A stretch of 64,000 bases of DNA from Ophiosphaerella korrae. Its lineage: Eukaryota > Ascomycota > Dothideomycetes > Pleosporales > Phaeosphaeriaceae. Under the pieces are notes generated by a model. The model was given only the letters and a program-made list of their open reading frames with translations. It made no database searches and was not told the origin of the DNA. Positions within the stretch are counted from its first letter, which is position 1. Each line of letters starts with the position of its first letter. The DNA is taken from NCBI GenBank assembly GCA_028456385.1, contig JALNQF010000028.1, positions 62,001-126,000 on the forward strand, written 5' to 3'. The position numbers and the translations under genes are program-made. Shown one piece after another: positions 55,669-64,000 of this stretch.

Positions 55669-57237
55669 ATGACATCTACGAGTCATCAGACTCTCAATAT
55701 CAACCGCTTCAGTCCGAAAGATCAATCGTATACCAATCTACAAGATTTAGGTTTCCTTTTGGCCCAGAACATGGAAAACTCCAGCTCGCTTCTCCGGTTG
55801 GCGAGGCGGAGCTTTGTTGTGCAGTATCATTTGTGCTATGGTCCTAGTGGCTAATATACTGCTCGCTATTGTCGCAGGAGTAGCGTGGAAGCCTTCACGG
55901 GGCATAGCGACAGCCTTTAGAGGCGACTGTGCGGTGACAGCCAGCAAATTACGATTGCCCATCTCTTTATCAATCTTCCGAGCAGCCTATTATTGGGTGC
56001 GTCCAATTATTGTATGCAGCGCCAATAGGTGATGAAATTCAGTCATTCCTCTTGAGGCCTGATCCTACTACACAAGATCGTTGCCTTCTTTCCAATTCCA
56101 GCGTCTATACTAGTTGGCATAGAAGCAAAGACTTTCCGCCTCAACGCTGGAAAACAATTTATCGGCCGTATTGGCACATGGCACGTAGTCCAAGCCGATG
56201 GCTAGTTTCAATCATTTGGTAAATACGGTCAGGTTCTTGTCGGTATACAACTAATACAAGCCAGTGCACTTTCAGCAATCGTTCCCGCTGCCATACTTAT
56301 AACCATGTCACAGCTAGAGCGAAAAACGCCTGTGGAGAAGACATGGAATCAATTTGGGCAGATTTCGACTGATAACTTCATCAATCTCGAGCTTACCCCT
56401 GTTGGAGAGTTCCTTCTCCCATATGTCCTCATTGTCAACCCTCCTCAAGTCATAATTCCCATGCTCTATCTGCTCTACAATGCATCATTTACAGCCATGC
56501 TAGCTGGCCGGGAGTGGTCGCAATACGCTTGGAAACGCGCCCCGCTACGTGGTATGGACGGTGGCCCCTATATCCCTGTATGTCGACTGAATCAACACTC
56601 AAGCTAATTCAAATACAGTCACTCTTCCAAAATCTGGTCAACGCTCTACCTACTTCTTGCAGTTGCCTTACATGTGGAGCATGTCACTTCTATTAGCAAG
56701 CGCTCTATTACATTGGTTCGTGCCACAGTCGATATTTCTTGCCCGAATTGCCTTCTATAAGGATAGACAGCCGTCAACAGTTGAATTATATAGGAGCGGT
56801 GGGCAATGGCTAGAACTCACGGACGCCGAAAAGCCTGGATTGCAAAAGCAGGCGCGAATGAAGAGCACAAAATCCAACCGCATATCCCTCTATGACAATG
56901 TTTTCACCGGAATCGGATGTTCTGATACGGCACTCATCACGGCTTAATCTTCGTGGCGTCGCTAGTGATCATATGTAGGTGTATTGCTGGATTTCGCACT
57001 TACGCCATAGGTTTACCTATCAGAGGTACAAACAGCGCGGTCATCAGTGCAGCTTGTCACTTCAATTATCGAGACGGAGACGGTGTAAAATTAGAAGATA
57101 ACATGGTTCAACGACCGCTTCGGTGGGGTGTTACTATCCGAGTAGGGCCGGACATGATTGGATATCTCTGTTTTAGCGACAAATATGTAGAGGAACCGAA
57201 ACTGGATTCTCTGTATGCCGGTACCAGATCATGTTGA
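55669..57237 (+). pseudogene. Broken DUF6536-type multi-pass membrane protein gene
   Basis: Conserved pieces of a fungal DUF6536-type membrane protein occur in order but in different frames. They are GWRGGALLCSIICAMVL then RGIATAFRGDCAV (55795-55960), GDEIQSFLLRPDPTT (56030-56075), EFLLPYVLIVNPPQVI and LLYNASFTAMLAGREWS (56410-56520), RSTYFLQLPYMWS then LLHWFVPQSIFLARIAFY (56640-56755), and GTNSAVISAACHF then LRWGV and GYLCFSD (57025-57180). The segment normally found between the first two blocks is shortened. Frame breaks occur near 55750-55800, 56580-56640 and 56946 (TAA just before IFVASLVII). Introns could explain one or two of these but not all. The ATG at 55669 is only a plausible start. 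Confidence 0.6.
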
Positions 57238-57943
57238 TCGAGTATGAGAATTGAGTGTATAGAAATTAGCTTGGTAGAGAGACAGAACATAGACGCCGAG
57301 GAGCGGCAACGCACACTCAGAGTATCACTCAATTAGCTGTAAAGGAGATCGTCCTACTAGATAGTGAAATCTAGTTGAAAGGTGCTGTAAACGCGCTTTA
57401 CCAAATTAGGGTTAGCATCGTTCAATTTTGAGCGAGAATGCTCATCTCGTGGCTATTTGGCGATCATTTGACTGTCAAATATAGTACTAAACATATATAT
57501 TTTGATGTTGATAATTATCAGCCTCGGAAAGGCATCAGACTTTCTTCGATGCCTGAACTCGGGAGGGCAAGCTAACGTGATTGACTAAGGAGCTAACCTC
57601 CCAACCCTTTTGTTACGCGACCTCTCATGCGCTTCCTCACATCCTCAACACACTTCCTGACTATCTCAATATTTTGCTTTGGCGCTTAAATTAACACTTT
57701 ATTTGTTTTTATTAGCTTGCGCTGCTTTAATAGCCCTTCCTAACCAGACAAAGGAAGGCCAACAACGGACATTTGTTCAAATCCTGAACGCCCTGTTGTA
57801 GCTGCAACTGACGCGGCCCAAATAACTAACTTGTAGTAGCAACCTCGCTGCATTATCTCTTCAATATTCATCACCCAGGAAGATTATTATCAAAACCAAT
57901 TCGAATTGTACTGTCTAGAAGACCGCAAGCGATTTGGGCCAGT
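57238..57943. other. Intergenic with promoter of the RGG-tailed protein gene
   Basis: About 700 bp. The part near 57600-57780 is C/T-rich. No gene supported. TTAGGGTTAG at about 57405 is only a two-unit telomere-like match. Confidence 0.4.
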
Positions 57944-59723
57944 ATGAATAGTAAGTGGTGGCATAATGTTTTAATGAAATTCTCACTCATTCTCAAATAA
58001 AGCCCCTAGAGAGAATGCCTCTACTAGGGGGCAATATCACCCTAGAACGCGATCTCGGGGGAATCGTAGACCACGAGGCGGACTACCTACCCAGCCAGCG
58101 CTCATAGATGCAAGTTCTCAGACTGCTCACCATGAACCAACCACTCCTCACATCCCTGCTGATCGAATCGAAACTGGTACTCCCAAGCCGATCTCTTTCG
58201 AAACGAAGATTGCACTTGCCTTGCGAGGCTCGAACTGGCAACAGCTTCAAAGCAACAGCAGTAGCAGTGTTGTTGGAGCCTCATTGGAGGAGCCTATGAT
58301 CCAAGAGAACATGACATTAGAAGCTGAAATTTTAGAAGACGATACGTCTACCCCGCCAATGTGGACGGCCAAACAAATGAAAAAGAAAGCACGCTTTGAT
58401 CGTGTCATTGCCAGAGATGCCGGTGACGTGCTTCAGACACTAGAAGCAAGTTCCATCACGCCCATTCAGCAAAACGTAACATGGGACCAAGAGCCCGAAT
58501 TACTTTGTTCCTATAACTGGAAGGCTTCGGCCGATGATACGAATACAATATTTGTTCCTGGTGGGCCTGGAAAGTGGCAACCACCAACATTGCCACACAC
58601 GCTGGAGCCGGATAGTGGGTTTCAATACGCTGACTATAATTACGCCCGCCAGCCCCGATCGCCATATGAGCCTATGTTTCAGGCTCTAAGTATCATGAAC
58701 CCAGACTACCAGTTCATGAATATCGACGTGCTAGCCGACCGCAACAACCTCCGTGTGCTAATGGAATTTGTACAAGGCCGTGCCAACGGACCCTTCCGCC
58801 TTGACTTATATTCTGTATTCAATACCCTCATTATAGTTCGCAAGGAATCGAAGTGGTGGAAATTCTCGGACGGCAATAGCTATGGCTGCAATTTCGAGCG
58901 ATTCTTTACGAACCCCGTTGAAGGCATGGAGGACGCAACGAGCCACTATCGCGCAATCCGTTATTCTATGGGTCCTCTTGACGTCGTTGTGCGCTTCGAG
59001 GCCGACGCATACGATGATGACGTAGTAGTCGACAAACCTCCCCCAGCTTCCACACTACCTACCAGTGGAGGACTAGCAGAGAGACCAACATTCAGACATT
59101 CAGCACCCTTCCACATTGTACAGAAAGGCCACATCGTGCCAACTGCGCACATGGTCGAACTAAAAACACAGGCATACAACCCTGAAAAACACAATTCTGT
59201 TGCATGTCAAGACCAGCTGTGGTTCGGCCGTACGTCTCGCCTTTACACGGGTCCATATAACCCGAACACGGGCGAGATCAAAAAGGTTCGGTACGAAGAC
59301 GCAACACAGCGTGTCAAGAAATGGGAAACTGTTCAACAAGAGAATCTGCAAAAACTTGTCGCGTTGTTGATAATGTTGAAAGGTATTATGAGGAAGGAGA
59401 AAAGGCCAAATCGCGCGGTGATCTTAGTGAGAGAAGGCAAGTCAGGACCGTTGACAATCAGGTCGATGGAAGCTACGCAACATGCTGTGGGGAGAGCGGC
59501 GTTCCAGAGGCATTGGAGACGTGAGCAAGGACCAGTGCTGGGACAGTTTAGCGGGTATCGTGGGCAGCGAGGAGCTAGTAGAGGTCGTTATAATGCGTCT
59601 CGTGGGCAGGGTGCAAACCGTGGACTACGTGGTGGGTCTACTGCGATTGTGCCGAGTCAAGTATTTGCTCGTGGAGGTCGAGGTAGAGGAGGCGAAAGTA
59701 GCAGAAGACCTGAGCTGAATTGA
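57944..59723 (+). CDS. Conserved fungal protein of unknown function with RGG-rich tail
   Basis: A 7-nt first exon (57944..57950, MN plus one base) is joined by a 52-bp intron (GTAAGT donor, AAAG acceptor) to exon 58003..59723, giving 575 residues. The N-terminal ~45 residues are Arg/Gly-rich (RTRSRGNRRPRGG). The conserved core starts near 175 (LLCSYNW, TIFVPGGPGKWQPP, YARQPRSPYEPMFQAL, VDVLADRNNLR-like IDVLADRNNLRVLMEFVQ) and runs to YRAIRYSMGPLDVVVRFEADAY and QLWFGRTSRLYTGPYN. The C-terminus is RGG-rich (SRGQGANRGLRGG). RGG tracts at both ends suggest RNA binding. From memory, relatives are sometimes labelled geranylgeranyl pyrophosphate synthetase, but no DDxxD prenyl-diphosphate motif is present, so I do not use that name. 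Confidence 0.8.
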
Positions 59724-60316
59724 TCTATCTCCATTCACACAACAGATTTTGAAAAAAAGAAGCCTTCTCACTAGACATTTGGTTGGAAATAATGCAATGA
59801 GATGGCCTTTTGGTGCTGAATTTCTGATTGAAAACAAGCACAATCATGCAGACTGTGCTTTTCGAACATGGCAGGTTAAAGTACTCCGTAGATTATACAA
59901 CGATCTATACCATTTTATTTCCCCTTCCGCACCTGTCAAGCAATACTAATAAACCTATATTATTATCATATCACATCCAGAGATTAGGAAATTAAAGATA
60001 AGGTCACGATATTCACGAAATGGCATAGGGAGTGCAAACAAACCCTGTCAACCGTAATGATCTTGTAGCAATATGTAACTTGAAGTGAGACGGTCTTCGA
60101 TCGTAATTACACAACTTGCAACCTAAATAGAATATTCCAAAAACACGATCTAGAAAATAATCAATTACATCCTGTTCTGCCCGTTCAAACGTTGCGAATT
60201 GATATAACCACGTAGTGAAAACAAATACCAGATGGGACAACGTGGCTGCACATATCAATACTACACCGTAGGAAAATCTCAATGCATTGGAAATGCTCCG
60301 CTCAAACTTCACGTTC
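59724..60316. other. Intergenic
   Basis: About 590 bp, A/T-rich. A 99-codon hydrophobic minus-strand frame (60013-60312) lacks any support. Probably 3' flanks of the convergent neighbours. Confidence 0.4.
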
Positions 60317-61891
60317 TCATATCAATGTGATGCGGGTTTGCTTTGTGTCCTTCATTACTTGTTCAAGAGTTGTTGTTCTTAGGTCGGGCGAAGGATACCA
60401 GCCCTCCCGATTATCCGAGGAAAGGATACCCAATCTCTTATACACCGAGTTTTCTTGATCGGCCTCATGGATAATAAGACAATGATGTGTCATCCAATTC
60501 TCGTCACGAAGATTAGTCGCGATAGGGATACAATAGGCGGGGAAATCTTCTTTGAATTCTGTGTAGAATCTCAAATCACGATAGACATTTTTTGAGTCGA
60601 AAGGGCAAGGTCCGTCGAGATGAAAATCCCTGGGCACAATGTTCCCCTTAGAACACAAGCTAAGAGCTCCAGCGATTTAGCCTCCAGTATGGCTCGGCCA
60701 TCAAAGTCCTTTTGTGGGATATCAATGCGCTCGATCGTGGCATGGTATGTGACGTCATCCATAACTGCGGGTCAGAATATTGACCCATACGAATAAAAAT
60801 GAGCCCATGACCAGCTTGGATAGAATTTGATATCATCCCAATCAACCTTATCCTGATTAGAGGGTGACCCAACGCATCAGAGAGGCTCTCCAAGCAGCTC
60901 CTCGCCCCATAATCCGGAAATAATCTTATGAGAGAGGCCTTCAAGAGGCTGATTTGTAATACCCTATAATGTTGAGAAAATATCGAAAGGAAACGTGAGT
61001 TTCAAATCGCAATACTTCCCTATAATGCTCTACCAGCCTCCAGCACGCTCCGCGCTCTTAGGGTCATTCAACGCTATGCTGTGCTGACATTTAGGGTGGC
61101 TTTGAGGCAATTCGTGTAGACTAGCAGTGCACTCGCACGTCAAAACTTCATTGTATTCCCAGACAAGCTCTGCCGCACAGAAATGAAGGATTCTGGGTGA
61201 TAATAGACGTTCTTGGTACACTCAACCCTTGTCGGGTAGGGGAAATGCTTTCTCTTGGAGCCTCAGGATCCGTATCTTGTTGTCTCCATAGAGATCGTAG
61301 AAGTGAGGAATACCTTCTCGAGTATACACCCTGCAAGGCGGTCCATTTGGAAGTCCGACGGTGATGGGATTTGACTCAAATGCCGCGTTGGATGTGAAGA
61401 GACCATGACTGCCGTCCCACGCTGCGGTGGCAGCAAGCGTGAGGTAAGAATGCGTATAAGTATCTGCAATTTGAACTGCATGCTGTTCCCTGTCATTTTG
61501 GTCACCTTGCAAGATGCAGACAGAGTCTATCCACAGATAACGTTGCCCTAGACAGCGGACAAATGTAACTGCGTTTTGAAAAGTCTTCGGAAGTTCAGCC
61601 CAGCCGATTTTCGACTCGTGCGATGACTGAGGCATAGATACAAGTCTCGTTGAGCAGTTATTTCTATGAGCTTGACAGAACCGGTTTCATCAAGGGCCGT
61701 TACATTGATGACTCGTTTCGGTAGGTGTAGAACTCCTTCTTAAGAAGGTCGTCCAGTATTACAGCGTTGGTGAAAGGAGATGCAATCCTCAAGCCACGTT
61801 TTTGTTCGTTGTATATGCGAATCTGTTGATGTATCGCCAGAGAGGTTGTGCAGCGCAGATGCTTGGCTAAGGGCTGTTCATACAATGGCAC
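60317..61891 (-). pseudogene. Broken HET-domain (heterokaryon incompatibility) gene
   Basis: HET-domain signatures occur in order on the minus strand. They are LPKRVINVTAL and RDLYLCLSH (about 61725-61640), the core ELPKTFQNAVTFVRCLGQRY then LWIDSVCILQGDQNDR and LTLAATAAWDGSHGLF (61598-61400), and VYQERLLSPRILHFCA then ELVWEYNE (61221-61150). A diverged C-terminal part follows down to 60317. Two lesions are clear. About 20 residues including the usual SHCWG stretch are missing, with a frame change near 61640. TGA at 61222-61224 replaces the invariant Trp before VYQERLLSPR. Further frame changes occur between 60660 and 61030. Intact HET proteins trigger cell death on non-self recognition, and this copy is probably inactive. 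Confidence 0.7.
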
Positions 61892-62268
61892 TATCTTTAC
61901 CTAAGTGGCATTGGCATTCCACGGTCATGTCAGAATCATCTTCGAATTTGAGAAATGTACTATTTCAGATCATACTAAGTAGTATAAATACGCTGATGAG
62001 GCACTCCCCCGATGCGATAGGATAACTACTTTTGTATATGCAATCTATAGTGTCACCTTGCGTATCACCATATATTCCAACAAAAAGAGAAGGGCCTAGA
62101 ATAAGGCGTGATCTAGCTAGATAGATGGAATACAGTGTGCAGGCTTCGAGGTCTTTCAAACCAACATTAAGTTACGTGGCGCATTCACGTTACTATCTAG
62201 CTCCCGTAGATATGCAAAAAAATAATAAACAAGGCAATGGAATTCCACTCTACCAAACATATACAAAA
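61892..62268. other. Intergenic
   Basis: About 380 bp with possible remnants of the HET gene's 5' end on the minus strand and the 3' flank of the aldo-keto reductase gene. Nothing further supported. Confidence 0.35.
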
Positions 62269-63240
62269 TTACTCTTTCTTAAACCGATTAAAATTATCCA
62301 CCGGCGCAACCTCCTTCACCTTCTCCCAAATCTCGTCAATCTTGCCCGCCGCCTCGGCACTCAACTTGCCCTTCTTCAACCCCTTGATCGTCTGTTCAAT
62401 CTGCTCCACCTTGCTCGCGCCGATAATCAGTCCGTTCTCCTCGCCAGACACAAACTCGGCCGTCAACGGCGAATGGTGCGCAACCCACCGATACGCCAGC
62501 TCCGCCTTGGTGATGCCTTCCTTTTGCGCAATCTCGTTCCACGCGACGAGCGTCTCGCGCATGGTTGGGGAGTCGTAGAGCTTGCTGTAGAGGCCGCCGA
62601 CGGCCTGCTCGTTGAAGCGGCCGGCGCCCGCGTCCAGGTCGGCGGCAGACTTTGTCAGGAAGCCGCCAGCAAGGGGCGAGTAGGCGTAGAAGGCGATGCC
62701 GAGCTTCTTGAGTGTGGGGAAAAGGAGGGTTTCGAGGTGGCGCGCGACGGGATTGTAATTTCCTTGGTATACGGTAGGAAGTACATATCCGTTCTTGGTT
62801 GCTATGTCGTGCACCTCCTGAACTTGGGCGGCACTGAAGTTGGACAGGCCGAAGCGGCGGAATATACCTTTTTTGTGGGCTTCATTGATGCCGGCGAGGG
62901 TTTCTTCAAAGGGTACGGTTGTGTCTGGGGCGTGGATGTACAGAACGTCAAATTGCTTGATACCGACGCGATCAAGGCTGTCTTGAGCATCTTTGATGAC
63001 GCTTTCCTTGGTTACGGTGCCGGGGCTGAAGCCACCGGCAAGTTTGGTATCGATGGTGAATTGTGTGCGTTTGGAGAGAGCGCCGATGGCGACCTCGGAG
63101 CCAGAATAAAGACGTGCTGAGTCAAGGGTCGTGACGCCTTGGGCGAGAAGGAGGTCAAGCACTTGTTCACGAAGTTCATGTGTTTTGAATGATGAAGCTG
63201 AGTCGGAGAGGCCCGCGGCGCCGAATACAATTTTGGTCAT
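62269..63240 (-). CDS. Aldo-keto reductase (AKR7/aflatoxin-aldehyde-reductase-like)
   Basis: An intronless frame of 323 residues from ATG 63240 (MTKIVFGAAGL). The upstream open frame has no ATG. The AKR catalytic tetrad is complete: D40 and Y45 in TTLDSARLY, K66 in IDTKLAG and H103 in VLYIHAPD. The (beta/alpha)8 landmarks FGLSNFSAAQV, VYQGNYNPVARHLE, FYAYSPLAGGFL and the C-terminal NADPH-binding block ENGLIIGASKVEQIEQ are intact. It reduces aldehydes or ketones with NADPH. The AKR7-like pattern (GGFLTK, RFNEQ) points to aldehyde detoxification, but the substrate cannot be known. No biosynthetic cluster partner is visible nearby. Confidence 0.92.
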   Translation of the reverse strand: MTKIVFGAAGLSDSASSFKTHELREQVLDLLLAQGVTTLDSARLYSGSEVAIGALSKRTQFTIDTKLAGGFSPGTVTKESVIKDAQDSLDRVGIKQFDVLYIHAPDTTVPFEETLAGINEAHKKGIFRRFGLSNFSAAQVQEVHDIATKNGYVLPTVYQGNYNPVARHLETLLFPTLKKLGIAFYAYSPLAGGFLTKSAADLDAGAGRFNEQAVGGLYSKLYDSPTMRETLVAWNEIAQKEGITKAELAYRWVAHHSPLTAEFVSGEENGLIIGASKVEQIEQTIKGLKKGKLSAEAAGKIDEIWEKVKEVAPVDNFNRFKKE

Positions 63241-63905
63241 GGTGGAGGTAGTTGCTAAGGATATTACCGGGCGGGCTGGAGTATGACAGTGGAGATATTT
63301 CTTGTCAATGATAGTTTGGAATACAAGGTTGCAGATGGGAATCAATCAACACTGTGGAACTTCCTCACTTTTGTACTCCGGAAATCAAATTCACCCCGCC
63401 ATACCTGCTTAGTACGACCGTAGTATTAGTCCGAGGCTACACATATTATCATATAAAGGGACTAGCTATGCCCCACTATGTCGGCCCGCAGCAGATTTCA
63501 TTACAAAGACACCTTACGCTAACCTTCAGAGATGCTACCTGGAGCCGCGATAGTGCAATATTGGCCGGGTCAAAAGCAAGGTTGCGCAACTGCGAGCTCG
63601 AATGGATCGTGATTAAGAGGAGCCATTGTGTGCAAATACAGGACAAGTGCCAGGCGATAAGTTTTGCTAAGTCCGGCGTGGGTTAGGGTTTTGGTCCGGT
63701 CGATTGCGCCAGAATCAAGAAGAAGCATGCAATTGACTCAGCAGTTTGTTTTGAAGACAACAGCCTGCTGACACATGACACTATTTTTAGAGTATTGATC
63801 AGGTTGCCTTTTGCTTTGGTATACCCTTAAGGACCTCGCTATGCTGTAAACAAGATATGAACCCATAGGTCATGTAATAGAACACTCGCACTTCACCCTC
63901 CATCC
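63241..63905. other. Intergenic
   Basis: About 660 bp between the AKR start and the stop codon of the next minus-strand gene. It contains the AKR promoter. No gene or repeat supported. Confidence 0.4.
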
Positions 63906-64000
63906 TCAATACTTCTTAGCCTCCATGCCCTCCGGCGGTTCGGGCACCACAGTTTTGCTTCCAACATTGCTCCAATCCGTGCTTAGCACAGTGCCGCCAC
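63906..64000 (-). CDS. C-terminal end of a gene cut by the window edge
   Basis: The minus strand reads GGTVLSTDWSNVGSKTVVPE then PPEGMEAKKY and a TGA at 63906-63908. Codon use and the charged C-terminus look like a real protein end. The family is not recognised from 30 residues. Confidence 0.5.
   Translation of the reverse strand, partial: GGTVLSTDWSNVGSKTVVPEPPEGMEAKKY

Noticed and set aside
60013..60312. 99-codon hydrophobic frame on the minus strand
   Set aside because: No domain, no splice partners, A/T-rich context. Hydrophobicity alone is expected in A/T-rich random frames.

Overview
The window is nuclear DNA of a filamentous ascomycete. Introns are short (about 45-100 bp) GT-AG introns with CTAAC/CTGAC-like branch points. 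The gene set is typical of Pezizomycotina: GT71 mannosyltransferase, fungal glucosylceramide synthase, Rtt109, a HET-domain gene and Kelch/DUF6536-type membrane genes. The overall flavour suggests Dothideomycetes, probably Pleosporales, but that placement is from memory and not demonstrated. All gene models were built by hand from splice sites and reading-frame continuity.

Layout. 0.1-21.8 kb is a dense housekeeping block: RA-PH protein, F-box/LRR-like protein, Nrp1-like RNA-binding protein, Mnn2-like mannosyltransferase, condensin subunit Ycg1, mitochondrial cysteine synthase, NADH pyrophosphatase Npy1, COG2 and mitochondrial ribosomal protein uL1m. 22.2-28.6 kb is accessory: an unusual 1257-residue model that joins a trypsin-like peptidase domain to a 14-TM-type MFS transporter, a divergently transcribed membrane protein of unknown function, and a fragment of a small Cys-rich protein. 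28.7-33.9 kb returns to conserved genes (glucosylceramide synthase, RTT109, mitochondrial ribosomal protein mL57/MRPL15). 33.9-48.8 kb is again accessory: an array of about eight diverged ~47-bp repeats, a broken single-pass membrane protein gene, a catalytically dead pepsin-like membrane protein, a Kelch gene with its centre deleted, and an 821-residue membrane protein. 48.9-55 kb holds CAF-1 large subunit and SPO11 in divergent orientation plus a Ser-rich unknown. 55.7-62 kb contains a broken DUF6536-type gene, an RGG-tailed unknown protein and a broken HET gene. An aldo-keto reductase and the 3' end of a further gene close the window.

How the genes relate. There is no single pathway cluster. 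Conserved genes come in head-to-head pairs with short shared promoters (YCG1/cysteine synthase 224 bp, NPY1/COG2 321 bp, RTT109/MRPL15 218 bp, CAC1/SPO11 574 bp). Condensin, Rtt109, CAF-1 and Spo11 all act on chromosomes, but their proximity may be chance. The accessory blocks are rich in membrane proteins and in genes broken by stops, frameshifts or deletions. The best candidates for something undescribed are the peptidase-MFS fusion with its divergent partner and the 47-bp repeat array.
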